In this document: positions 52,815 through 61,274 of the stretch, piece by piece
Position numbering within the stretch: the first letter of the stretch is position 1
Layout: every line of letters starts with the position of its first letter
Source: an uncultured Acidobacteriota bacterium
GTDB lineage: Bacteria; Acidobacteriota; Terriglobia; Bryobacterales; Bryobacteraceae
Length of the DNA: 64,000 nt
NCBI GenBank assembly: GCA_902826685.1
Contig: CADEFT010000011.1
Location: 62,001 to 126,000 of the forward strand
Direction: 5' to 3'
Program-made: the position numbers and the translations under genes
Notes under the pieces: generated by a model
What the model was told of the DNA's origin: nothing
Seen by the model: only the letters and a program-made list of their open reading frames with translations
Databases searched by the model: none

Positions 52815-55313
52815 TCATCGCGAGAAATAGCTGCGCATGGGAACCGGGGGCTCCGTGCCGCGGATAGCCACCCATAGAATATCGTTCAATTCGTCGTCGT
52901 CGATGCGGTCGGCTTCGGAAAAGTCAAGCCTTTCCGAACGCGCGGCGGTCGCGTTGCCCGGCGGGTTCTTCGCGTCGATGGGCAGGCGCGCTTTCTCCGC
53001 CGTGTAGGGCGCCGCATTCGGTGTCACCGAAAACGCCGCCGACATCGGCCGCGAGCCCGCGTCGAAATGGGTCATCGGCTTGAGACCCAAAATCAGCTCA
53101 ATCGTGCGCAGCATGGAAGTGGTGTTGTAGAGCGTGGAGTCGATCCTGCCGGTACGGGTGTAGGGGCTCAAAACGAACGCCGGCGAGCGGTGCGAATCCA
53201 CGTGATCGGCGCCGTTTTGCGCGTCGTCTTCCAATACAAAAATCGCCGTTTTCGGCCAGAACTTCGACTTCGAAACGCCCTCCACGATCATGCCCAGCGC
53301 CGCGTCGTTATCGGCCATCGCCGACAACGGCGCGATCTTGCCCGCCGCCGTGCCCGAGGTGTGATCGTTACCGAGCCGCACCAGCAGCAGCTTCGGCATG
53401 GTGCCTTCCTTTTCGAACTCGGCCAGATCGTCGAGGAACACCTTGGCGCGGTCGACATCCAGGTAGTCCATGTCAAAGGAGCGGTACTTGCGATTCGTCA
53501 CCGGCGCGAGCACGGAGTCGCGCACCGCGGCCACATGAATGCCGTTAGAGACCGGCAAAGGCAGCAGGTCGGTGAAATAGCCGTAATTGCGCATCGAAAC
53601 GCCGGCGCTAGCGGCGTTGGTCCACAGATAGCCCGCCGGAGGAACGGCGGCCGGTTCGCCGCCTTCATAGTCGTAGTGCTTGCGGCGCCCGGCGTAGCTG
53701 TTGGGCCACATCTTCTGTACATAGTCCGGCGCGATGGCCGCGGTGGACCAGTTGTGTCCGTCGGCGCTGACATCGGCGCTGACATAGAAGTTGTCGAACA
53801 GCACGAATTCGCGCGCCAGCTTGTGATGATTGGGGCTCGATTGTTCGCCGAACAGCGTGAGCGACGGGTCGCCATTCCCTTTGCCGAGGTCGCCCAGCAC
53901 CTGATCGTAAGTGCGGTTCTCCTTGACGATGTAAATCACGTGTTCGATGGGCGACGGGCCGCCTGGCCTTGATGGCACCGGGTTGTTGGCGCCGGTGCGC
54001 GCGTCTTCCAGCAGCGCGTCGCGGTAAGGCGAGTTAGCCAGCACCGTATCCGAATAGCCCGCCAGCTTCGCCGCATCGAACGGATCCACCCATGAAACCG
54101 AGCCATGCTGGATCGAGCCGACATACTCGTCGAGCCGCACGCCCAGATGCGATTTCGCCGCCTGGCGATCGGGCCGCGGACCCTTCGGATTCGGCTTGCT
54201 GCCGGGGCCGCGGCCGTTGAGCACCACCAGCCGGTTATCGGGCAGAACGCGCGCACCCGTCGGATACCAGCCCGTGGGAACGAACCCAAGCACGCGGCTG
54301 CGCGTTTCGGAAACGTCCACCACGGCGACGGCGTTGGCGTCGGAGCAGACCACGTATAGCGTCTTTTGATCGGGCGAAAGAGCGAGGGCGCTCGGCGTCA
54401 TGCCCGCCGGTTGCAGCGGCGTCATCGCGACGTTGATCGCTTCGATCACGCGCAACTCCTTGCTTTCGGTCACGCCAACCACGTAAACGCGGTTCGTATT
54501 CGAAGCGGTTACGAACAGGCGCTGCGCATACGGCCACTCTTCCTTCTCTTTCTCTTCCGCTTCCGGCCTGGCGGGCTTGCGCGCGCTCAGCAGCATGTCG
54601 GTCGGATGCGGCGCCAGGCGCACGCGCTCTCTCAACTCGCCCTTGTCGGCCTCGTGATGATAGAGCATGCCGTCCGCCCAACTGGTGACGAAATACGATT
54701 TGCCGTCGGGATGAAACAGGATGCGATACGGACGGCGCCCCGTCTTGAAGCGATCGATCACGCGGCCCGACTGCGGATTGATCACCGCCACGTAGTCGCG
54801 ATGCAGCACGCTTGCGTAGATCAGGCGCCCATCAGGACTCGTGGTAACGTCGCCAACGAAATCCTGATGCTTACGATCTTTTTCCGGCACCACTTCAAAC
54901 GTGCGCGCCGGCTCCAGCTTTCCATTGCTCCAGCCGTACTCGTAAACGCTCGCCTTCGATCCGCCGCCTACGTATACGTGCCGGCCGTCGGGAGTGAAGG
55001 TAAGCCCAAGCCAACCGTCGGCGACGCGAACGCGCTCCAGTTCCGCGCCGCTGGCGGGATCGAGCACGCTGATCGACGGCGGGTTATAGCCGCCGTTCAA
55101 GACCAGCAATCGGGCCCCGTCTTTCGAAAGCGCGGCCGACATGGGCAACGTATCGACGGCCGTCTGCTTGCCCGCGGGCATCAGGCGCCAGCCGCTGTTG
55201 AGCAGGAATCCGCCCTCGGGTAGTGGGCCGACTTTGGTTTGCCGGGCGGATTGAGAAACCAACAGCGCCGCCGCCAACGCCGTGACGCCGGCGGCGATCG
55301 GGAAACGTTTCAT
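52815..55313 (-). CDS. Secreted YVTN beta-propeller/phosphoesterase fusion (phospholipase C-like)
   Basis: A protein of 832 aa. Signal peptide: MKRFPIAAGVTALAAALLVS. Residues 30-380 form a YVTN-type propeller (SKDGARLLVLNGG, TPDGRHVYVGGG, SPDQKTLYVVCSDANAVAVV). Residues 450-800 are a phosphoesterase of the phospholipase C/acid phosphatase type (HVIYIVKENRTYDQVLGDLG; VSADGHNWSTAAI; FVLEDDAQNGADHVDSHRSP). Catalytic Asp, His and Glu residues fit this family. It is likely exported to degrade phosphorylated compounds or sense phosphate. It precedes the GH57 gene by 27 nt. Confidence 0.9.
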   Translation of the reverse strand: MKRFPIAAGVTALAAALLVSQSARQTKVGPLPEGGFLLNSGWRLMPAGKQTAVDTLPMSAALSKDGARLLVLNGGYNPPSISVLDPASGAELERVRVADGWLGLTFTPDGRHVYVGGGSKASVYEYGWSNGKLEPARTFEVVPEKDRKHQDFVGDVTTSPDGRLIYASVLHRDYVAVINPQSGRVIDRFKTGRRPYRILFHPDGKSYFVTSWADGMLYHHEADKGELRERVRLAPHPTDMLLSARKPARPEAEEKEKEEWPYAQRLFVTASNTNRVYVVGVTESKELRVIEAINVAMTPLQPAGMTPSALALSPDQKTLYVVCSDANAVAVVDVSETRSRVLGFVPTGWYPTGARVLPDNRLVVLNGRGPGSKPNPKGPRPDRQAAKSHLGVRLDEYVGSIQHGSVSWVDPFDAAKLAGYSDTVLANSPYRDALLEDARTGANNPVPSRPGGPSPIEHVIYIVKENRTYDQVLGDLGKGNGDPSLTLFGEQSSPNHHKLAREFVLFDNFYVSADVSADGHNWSTAAIAPDYVQKMWPNSYAGRRKHYDYEGGEPAAVPPAGYLWTNAASAGVSMRNYGYFTDLLPLPVSNGIHVAAVRDSVLAPVTNRKYRSFDMDYLDVDRAKVFLDDLAEFEKEGTMPKLLLVRLGNDHTSGTAAGKIAPLSAMADNDAALGMIVEGVSKSKFWPKTAIFVLEDDAQNGADHVDSHRSPAFVLSPYTRTGRIDSTLYNTTSMLRTIELILGLKPMTHFDAGSRPMSAAFSVTPNAAPYTAEKARLPIDAKNPPGNATAARSERLDFSEADRIDDDELNDILWVAIRGTEPPVPMRSYFSR

Positions 55314-55337
55314 TCGGTCATTGTAGCCGTGCGCCGC

Positions 55338-57698
55338 TTACGTGCGAGCGCGCAAGGCCGCCAATACGCGCGCCGGCGTGAACGGCACCTCGCGAATACG
55401 CGCGCCGGTGGCGTCGAAGATCGCGTTGGCGATCGCCGCCGCCGCGATGGTGATGGTGCACTCGCCGGCGCCCATGTGTTCGGCATCGGGCCGGTCGATC
55501 ACCACGCACTCCACCTTTGGAATAGGCATGCCGAACTGGAAGACCGGATAGGAGCGCCAGTCCTGCGACATCACGTTCTGGTCATTCCAACGGACCTCCT
55601 CGCGCATCGCGCGGCTCATGCCTTGCAGCGCGCCGCCTTCCATCTGATTGCGGATGCCGTCGGGGTTGGAAACGGGTCCTGAATCCTGGCTGGCGACGAG
55701 GCGAAGAACGGTAACGGCGCCGGTCGTCTGATCGACCTCGACTTCGGCGACCAGACCGCAGTAGCCGTTGTCGCCTTCATACAGCACAACCGCGATGCCC
55801 CTTCCGCGCACCACGCCGGTACGGGCATTGCCCGGCTTGGGCGACGGACGCGCATCCCAGCCGTAGGCTTCCGCCGCGCCGGTAAGCACGTCCTTCATGC
55901 GCGGATCGCTCAAGTGGCGCAGCCGGTATTCCACCGGATCGGCTCTCACGGCGGCGGCCACTTCATCGATGAAGCTGTCGTTGGCGAACGTGTTCTGCAG
56001 CCGCGCGGGCGACCGCAGCGGGCCCGTGAAGAACGGAGATTGGATGGTGCGAACCAGCACGCGTTCGGCACGGATGTTCCCGGTGCCTTGCGCTCTGCCG
56101 CCCACGATGCCCGCGCCATAGGGCGAGGCCGAATTGCCGCCGTTGTTGAAGGTGGTGGGTGTCGCGCCGGCGGCGGGCACGATGGGCGCGGTGGCAAAAC
56201 CGGCCAGAGCCCCGGTGACGATATTGCCAGGATTGTTGGCGTTCGGACGTCCGCCCTTGGCGAGCGTCCAGGCTTCGTAACTCCAGGCCGCGATGTTGCC
56301 AGAAGCGTCAAGCCCCGCCTTCATGTCGACGACGTAGGCGGGCCCGTAGTTTTCCGCCGCCACCATTTCATCGGCGCGCGTGTATTGCACCCGCACCGGC
56401 TTGCCCACTTTCTGCGAGAGCAGCGCCGCGTCGAAAGAAACCGTGTCGGCGCCGTTGATGCCATAGCAGCCCGACCCTTCGACATAAATCACGCGCAGAT
56501 TCGTGTTGGGAATTTCGAGCACCCGCGCCACGCTATCGCGCTGCGGATAGACGCCTTGCGTCGCCGACCAGATCGTGCCCTTGGCGTTCGCTCCGCTGCC
56601 GCCCTGGATATCGGCCACCGAGCAGGAAGAAGCAAGCGACCCGTGCATCTGATAAGGATGCAGGTAGGTGGCGGCAACGGTGCGCGCCGCGCCATTCATG
56701 ACCGTATCGGCGTCGTCGGTGCGAACGGTGTAGGAGTCGCGCGTGGGCTGCCGCCGCATGTACTCATAGAAGCCGGCCTGGGCGGGCAGAGCCGCGGGCG
56801 TCGACCATGTCACTTTCAGTTCCTGCGCCGCCTGCAAGGCTTGCCATTCCTTATCGGCCACCACGCCAACGAAATCGTTCTTGACCACCACCTTGACGTT
56901 GCCGGGAAGGCCCGCCACCGACGCTTCATCCACGCTGACGACTTTGGCGCCGATAGCCGGCGGGCGCACCACCTTGCCATGCAGCATCCCGGGAACGCGC
57001 ACGTTTTGGATGAATTCGTATTGACCGGTGGCCTTTTCTGGAATGTCGTAGCGCGCCACCGAAGTGCCCAATACCGTGTACTCGCTCGGATGCTTCGGCA
57101 CCGCGTTGGGGTTGATGGTGAGATCGAAGCGTTTGCCACCGATCAACGCGCCATAGGCGACGCGCTTTGACGGATCGGCTTTGACGAACACTTCGCCGTT
57201 TTCCACCGCCAGATCGCCTGAAGCAGCGCCCAGTCTCTGCGCGGCCATGCCCAACAGCGCCTCGCGCGCCGTGGCCAGCGCCTGCCGCAACGCCGATGGC
57301 CCGAACTGCGTGGGATGTCCCTGGCTTCCCGAACTGACGCCCTGATCGGGGCACTGCGCCGTATCGCAGATGGTGAGTTGGACGCTTTCGATCGCCACGC
57401 CGAGTTCTTCGGCGAACAACTGGTACTGCACGGTCTTGAAGCCCTGGCCGAATTCACACTTGCCCGCATAGCCTTTGACCTGGTTGTCGGCCGTGATCGC
57501 GACCCACGAATCGACCCGGTTCACCGGAGGATCGACGGTGGCTGTTTGCCCGGTGAGTTTGCCGGCGGCGCTGAAACTGACGATGAGAGCGCCTGCGGTC
57601 TGGAAAAAATCGCGCCGCGAGAGCCCAGCTTTCTCGAGTGCCTCGCGCGCATCGGCCGTCATGGCGGCGGCCACCGGTTTGGTGAATCTCACGCTCAT
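55338..57698 (-). CDS. Xanthine dehydrogenase-family molybdopterin-binding subunit (isoquinoline-oxidoreductase beta-like)
   Basis: A protein of 786 aa from ATG 57698, overlapping the [2Fe-2S] gene by 4 nt. The start has a Tat-type motif (LSRRDFFQTAGALIVSFS). The molybdopterin domain shows GKCEFGQGFKTVQYQ and FTGPLRSPARLQN, and the active-site Glu lies in HMGAGECTITIAA. With the [2Fe-2S] subunit it forms a two-component molybdenum hydroxylase that hydroxylates aldehydes or N-heterocycles in the periplasm. An FAD subunit is not encoded, so electrons probably go to a cytochrome. Confidence 0.92.
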   Translation of the reverse strand: MSVRFTKPVAAAMTADAREALEKAGLSRRDFFQTAGALIVSFSAAGKLTGQTATVDPPVNRVDSWVAITADNQVKGYAGKCEFGQGFKTVQYQLFAEELGVAIESVQLTICDTAQCPDQGVSSGSQGHPTQFGPSALRQALATAREALLGMAAQRLGAASGDLAVENGEVFVKADPSKRVAYGALIGGKRFDLTINPNAVPKHPSEYTVLGTSVARYDIPEKATGQYEFIQNVRVPGMLHGKVVRPPAIGAKVVSVDEASVAGLPGNVKVVVKNDFVGVVADKEWQALQAAQELKVTWSTPAALPAQAGFYEYMRRQPTRDSYTVRTDDADTVMNGAARTVAATYLHPYQMHGSLASSCSVADIQGGSGANAKGTIWSATQGVYPQRDSVARVLEIPNTNLRVIYVEGSGCYGINGADTVSFDAALLSQKVGKPVRVQYTRADEMVAAENYGPAYVVDMKAGLDASGNIAAWSYEAWTLAKGGRPNANNPGNIVTGALAGFATAPIVPAAGATPTTFNNGGNSASPYGAGIVGGRAQGTGNIRAERVLVRTIQSPFFTGPLRSPARLQNTFANDSFIDEVAAAVRADPVEYRLRHLSDPRMKDVLTGAAEAYGWDARPSPKPGNARTGVVRGRGIAVVLYEGDNGYCGLVAEVEVDQTTGAVTVLRLVASQDSGPVSNPDGIRNQMEGGALQGMSRAMREEVRWNDQNVMSQDWRSYPVFQFGMPIPKVECVVIDRPDAEHMGAGECTITIAAAAIANAIFDATGARIREVPFTPARVLAALRART

Positions 57699-58162
57699 GC
57701 CCGCCTCCCTTCGGCGTAGCGCATCAGCGCTTTCGCCATTCGCACGTGTGTGTGGCAGCGGCAGATGAGCCCGTTGAGCGACCGCAGGATCTCGGCTTCC
57801 GTCGCATTGGGATTGCTGTCGATGAAGGTCTTGCCGTAAAGCATGATGCCGCTCAGGCAATAACCGCATTGAACGGCCTGTTCGTCGATGAACGCCTGCT
57901 GCAGCGGATGCGGCTGATCGACCGTGCCCAGCCCTTCAATGGACGTCACTTCATGCCCTACAGCTTCCGAACACGGCAGCGTGCAGGATCGGACGGGCTC
58001 GCCATCGAGCAGTACCGTGCACGAGCCGCATTGAGCCAGTCCGCAACCGAACTTCGGCCCGTTGAGGAGAAAATCTTCGGTCAGGGCGTAGAGAAGAGGC
58101 GAATCCGGATCGGCGTCAACGGTTTTCGCCTGCCCGTTCACGCTCAAGTTGACTGCGGCCAT
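57695..58162 (-). CDS. [2Fe-2S] iron-sulphur subunit of a molybdenum hydroxylase
   Basis: A protein of 155 aa. The plant-ferredoxin-like cluster motif is CGLAQCGSCTVLL, with the last ligand in VRSC. The second cluster motif is QCGYCLSGIM and CRCHTHVRMAKAL. It has no export signal itself and is probably carried out by the Tat signal of its partner. It is first in the operon with the molybdenum subunit (ATGA overlap), phosphoesterase and GH57. Confidence 0.95.
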   Translation of the reverse strand: MAAVNLSVNGQAKTVDADPDSPLLYALTEDFLLNGPKFGCGLAQCGSCTVLLDGEPVRSCTLPCSEAVGHEVTSIEGLGTVDQPHPLQQAFIDEQAVQCGYCLSGIMLYGKTFIDSNPNATEAEILRSLNGLICRCHTHVRMAKALMRYAEGRRA

Positions 58163-58222
58163 GGGAGTCCCCCTTGAATTTCGTCGTTACCCCGCTATTC
58201 GTCGCACCCCGGAAGTGAAGAC

Positions 58223-58251
58223 ATAGTACAGGTGGCGGGAACAGAGGTCAA
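58223..58251 (-). promoter_or_regulatory. Sigma-70 promoter of the molybdenum hydroxylase operon
   Basis: On the minus strand TTGACC (58251-58246) and TACTAT (58228-58223) are separated by exactly 17 bp. The predicted leader is about 55 nt. Position and quality support it as the main promoter of the four-gene operon. Confidence 0.7.
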
Positions 58252-58261
58252 GGGGATGGAG

Positions 58262-58627
58262 TTAGAAAGCGATACCAACCCGGAGTGCCAATGCCGCGAG
58301 GCTCGCATCGGCCGTCCAAAGACGAAACCGCCCGACGAGTGCCGAGGCTGCCAGATGGGCGTCGATCCAACTTAGGCCGAGTCCCGGAAGCCTGCTTGCC
58401 ATTGCGAACGCAACCACTTCGTCGTGCGGAACGGAAATCGCTTGCCGCATGAGCTTGTAGTCGGCCAGCAGTCTCTGTCTGCCGCCGTTGTCGCCGATCA
58501 GAAGCTCGCCATACACCAGTGGATGTCCCACGACCCGATTCACACTCAGCAGCCGTCTGAGTTCGCTTGCGTAAGGCTCACGATTCGCAAGCGAGCGGAT
58601 CCAAACGGACGTATCGACCAGCACCAT
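58262..58627 (-). CDS. vapC: PIN-domain toxin, VapC type
   Basis: A protein of 121 aa. ATG 58627 overlaps the antitoxin stop (TGATG). The PIN domain is seen in VLVDTSVWIRSL, where Asp is the first catalytic residue. Glu in GELLIGD and Asp in LSWIDAHLAASAL and WTADASL are the other acidic ligands. It is an Mg-dependent RNase that inhibits translation when freed from the antitoxin. Unlike the ParE-type module near 5.6 kb it looks intact. Confidence 0.92.
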   Translation of the reverse strand: MVLVDTSVWIRSLANREPYASELRRLLSVNRVVGHPLVYGELLIGDNGGRQRLLADYKLMRQAISVPHDEVVAFAMASRLPGLGLSWIDAHLAASALVGRFRLWTADASLAALALRVGIAF

Positions 58628-58839
58628 CAAGCGACTCTACGAGTTGGTTTCTCACGGCGTCTGGGGACATCTTTTGCCCCGGGCTCGCTGCCGATAAGTG
58701 CGGCCAGGCGCTCATAGGCTGCCTGGCGCACAAGCGCCTCCAGACCAAGGCGGATCGTATCGGTATCGGTTGACGCTCCGCACGCGGCCTTGGCGTCCTC
58801 GAGCAGCTTGCCGTCAATGTGGAAAGTCTTCTTAGCCAT
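58627..58839 (-). CDS. vapB: VapB-type antitoxin
   Basis: A protein of 70 aa from ATG 58839 (MAKKTFHIDGKLLEDAKAAC). The N-terminal ribbon-helix-helix region and C-terminal helix (QAAYERLAALIGSEPGAKD) fit the DUF2191/VapB group. Its stop overlaps the toxin start. It is probably autoregulated by the palindrome at 58850-58867. The upstream in-frame start at 58878 gives residues that do not fit the family and would overlap the operator. Confidence 0.9.
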   Translation of the reverse strand: MAKKTFHIDGKLLEDAKAACGASTDTDTIRLGLEALVRQAAYERLAALIGSEPGAKDVPRRREKPTRRVA

Positions 58840-58849
58840 ATCTCTATTT

Positions 58850-58867
58850 TGCCATACACGTATGGCA
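58850..58867. promoter_or_regulatory. VapBC operator palindrome TGCCATA-N4-TATGGCA
   Basis: A perfect 7-bp inverted repeat with a 4-nt spacer lies 10 bp upstream of the vapB start codon. It overlaps the -35/-10 region expected for vapB. This is a standard place for VapBC autoregulation. Confidence 0.7.
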
Positions 58868-58882
58868 GTTTCAGCCATAACC

Positions 58883-60463
58883 CTACTCCATCAAATCGAA
58901 CACATAGAGCGCCCGCGCGATCGCCATGGCTACATACTGCTTCCCGTCCACCGAATAGGTCATGGGGTTCGAATTCATGCCGCCGTTGGACCGGAATCGC
59001 CACAGCAGTTCGCCCGTCGTCGCATTGAGCGCGAAGAAATCGCCTTGCGTCGATCCGGTGAACACGAGATTCCCCTTCGTCGACAGCAGGCCGACATTGG
59101 CGGGCGTGTGCGTACGAAATTCCCATTTCAGGTTGCCGGTCTCGGGGTCGAGCGCGCGGATGGCCCCGTAAGGCTGCTCATCGGGAACCACGCGCTGGCC
59201 GCCGCCATTGAAAATCACGCCGGGCTTGTAGTCCGCCTCGCCCTTGTAATAGAACGCGCCCTGTTCCCGCGCCGGGACATAGAACAGGTTGGTCGCGGGG
59301 CTGTAGGAAGGGCTGGCCCAATTGGTGCCGCCCGCCAACGACGGCCACACCGCGTTGCCCGCTTCGGTCGGGTCGGTGCCCGGCAGCACCTGCGGACGTC
59401 CGCTATCGTCAAGCCCTCGCGCCCAGGTCTGCTTCACGAATGGCTTGCCCGTCAGGAATTTCCCGTTGGCGCGATCGAGCACATAGAAGAACGCGTTGCG
59501 ATTCGCCGTCGCCACCATCTTGCGCGGCGCGCCGCGGAACCGCCCGTCGATCAGCACCGGCACCTGCGTGGCGTCCCAATCGTGCGTGTCGTGCGGCGTG
59601 AACTGATAGTGCCAGCGCTTGACGCCCGTATCCACATCCACCGCCACGAACGCGCAGGAGTAAAGATTGTCGCCTTTGCGCACGTCGCCATTCCAATCGG
59701 GACCCGGATTGCCGGTGCCCCAGATCGTCGTGTTCGTTTCCGGATCGTAGGAGCCGGTGGTCCAGATTGCCGCCGAGCCGACTTTCCACGAATCGCCTTC
59801 CCACGTGCCGAAGTCCGGATCGCCCGGGCCGGGAATGGTGTAGAAGCGCCAGGCGCGAGCGCCCGTTTTTGCATCGTAGGCGTCGATGAAGCCGCGGATG
59901 CCAAACTCGCCGCCGGCCGCGCCCAGGATGATCTTGTCCTTCACCGCCAGCGGCGCGACGGTGGAGGAATAGCCGGTCTTGTAGTCGGCCATTTCCACGT
60001 CCCATTTGACGCGGCCCGTCCTGGCGTCGAGTGCGATCAGATGCGCGTCGATCGAACCGTAGTAGACGGTATCGTTGAGAATCGCCACGCCGCGATTGGG
60101 CCGCCCGCAGCACAGCCGCAAGTCCTTGGGGATGGTCCTCTCATAGCGCCACAGCAAACTGCCCGTTCGCGTATCGAGAGACTTGACCACGTTCGGACCC
60201 TCGGTCAGAAACATGACGCCGTCCACCACCAGCGGCGTGGTCTCATGCGATTCGGTGGTGCCGCTGTGATGAACCCAGGCCACTTTCAACCGCTTGACGT
60301 TACCGGCGTGAATCAGGTCGAGCGAGGAATGGCGCTGGCCATTGTAATTTCCCGAGTAAGTGAACCAGTTCTGCGGTTCTTTCTGAGAATCCAGAATCCG
60401 CTGAAACGGCACGTTCTGAGCGCTCAGGGCGCCGGCCAGCGACAAGATAGCAGCTATCTTCAT
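58883..60463 (-). CDS. PQQ-dependent alcohol dehydrogenase-like quinoprotein, Asp-x-Asp (lanthanide-type) variant (second)
   Basis: A protein of 526 aa with a signal peptide (MKIAAILSLAGALSAQ). It is a close paralogue of the enzyme at 44.6 kb. The vicinal disulphide is Cys118-Cys119 (RLCCGRPNRGVAI). The catalytic Asp is Asp295 with a second Asp at 297 (HDTHDWDAT). It overlaps the cytochrome c gene by 4 nt. The two pairs may use different alcohols or arise from duplication. Confidence 0.88.
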   Translation of the reverse strand: MKIAAILSLAGALSAQNVPFQRILDSQKEPQNWFTYSGNYNGQRHSSLDLIHAGNVKRLKVAWVHHSGTTESHETTPLVVDGVMFLTEGPNVVKSLDTRTGSLLWRYERTIPKDLRLCCGRPNRGVAILNDTVYYGSIDAHLIALDARTGRVKWDVEMADYKTGYSSTVAPLAVKDKIILGAAGGEFGIRGFIDAYDAKTGARAWRFYTIPGPGDPDFGTWEGDSWKVGSAAIWTTGSYDPETNTTIWGTGNPGPDWNGDVRKGDNLYSCAFVAVDVDTGVKRWHYQFTPHDTHDWDATQVPVLIDGRFRGAPRKMVATANRNAFFYVLDRANGKFLTGKPFVKQTWARGLDDSGRPQVLPGTDPTEAGNAVWPSLAGGTNWASPSYSPATNLFYVPAREQGAFYYKGEADYKPGVIFNGGGQRVVPDEQPYGAIRALDPETGNLKWEFRTHTPANVGLLSTKGNLVFTGSTQGDFFALNATTGELLWRFRSNGGMNSNPMTYSVDGKQYVAMAIARALYVFDLME

Positions 60464-61230
60464 AACGGCTCCTTCAACGAAACCAGGTAAGCGATCAGAT
60501 CGTCGAGTTCCGTGTCCCGCAACTTATCTTTGTAGGAAGGCATTGGAGACGAGTTGCGATCGAGCGAAACCGACTGCAAGCCGGCCTTGAGAAACGAATG
60601 GTTGTTGCCCGCCGCGTCGCGGATCGCGATGGTGAATGTGTCTTCGTGAACCCGCCGGCCTTCGACGGTCTGGCCGCCTTTGGTAACCACGCGCGCGGGC
60701 ATGAAATCGTCGGGCAGCGACGCGGCGGGCGATAGCACCGCTTCGCGCAAGTGCGCCGCGCTGCGTTTCAGGCCGATGCTCGAAAGATCGGGACCCATGA
60801 ATCCGCCCCGATAACCGCCCGTCTGTTTAACGGTGTGGCAGCCCGCGCATCCGTGCTTCCCGTAGAGCGCCAGTCCGTTGACCGCATTGCCCGCGACGGC
60901 GCGCACATCCACTTTGGCGAGCGACCGCACGAACGCCGCCGTCTGCGTGACTTCACGGCGCGTCATGTGCCAGGCCGCGGGCATCTCGGTTCCCGGAATG
61001 CCGTTTTCGATGATGCGGGCCAGGTCGCCGTCGGTCTTGGCGCGCACCAGTTCCCGCCGCGCCAGATCGGCGCCCTTGCCGCCGTCGCCGGTGGGCCCAT
61101 GGCAATAGGTGCAGGAGCCGAGATAGAGCTTCTTACCGCGCGCCAGATCTTCCGCCGTGCCCGGCAACGTTACGTCTTCCTTGTCCTGGGCGAAGGCGGC
61201 CAGGCAGACCCAAAGCAACACGATTCGCAT
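60460..61230 (-). CDS. Di-haem cytochrome c, partner of the second PQQ dehydrogenase
   Basis: A protein of 256 aa with a signal peptide (MRIVLLWVCLAAFAQ). It has two haem c motifs, CTYCHGPTG (about residue 40) and CAGCHTVKQ (about residue 128), and a likely Met ligand in GTEMPAAW. It lies in front of the second dehydrogenase gene, as in the first pair. Its start codon is divergent from the sugar-binding lipoprotein gene, only 44 bp away. Confidence 0.92.
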   Translation of the reverse strand: MRIVLLWVCLAAFAQDKEDVTLPGTAEDLARGKKLYLGSCTYCHGPTGDGGKGADLARRELVRAKTDGDLARIIENGIPGTEMPAAWHMTRREVTQTAAFVRSLAKVDVRAVAGNAVNGLALYGKHGCAGCHTVKQTGGYRGGFMGPDLSSIGLKRSAAHLREAVLSPAASLPDDFMPARVVTKGGQTVEGRRVHEDTFTIAIRDAAGNNHSFLKAGLQSVSLDRNSSPMPSYKDKLRDTELDDLIAYLVSLKEPL

Positions 61231-61238
61231 AGTGCCTT

Positions 61239-61267
61239 ATGGTATCCGAATCGCTTCGGGTTATAAA
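61239..61267. promoter_or_regulatory. Overlapping divergent promoters for cytochrome c and the sugar-binding gene
   Basis: Plus strand: TATAAA (61262-61267) ends 7 nt before ATG 61275. Minus strand: the same bases read TTTATA as a -35-like box, 17 bp from TACCAT (61244-61239), which ends 8 nt before ATG 61230. The two genes have only 44 bp between them, so their promoters must overlap. Confidence 0.45.
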
Positions 61268-61274
61268 GGAAGCC

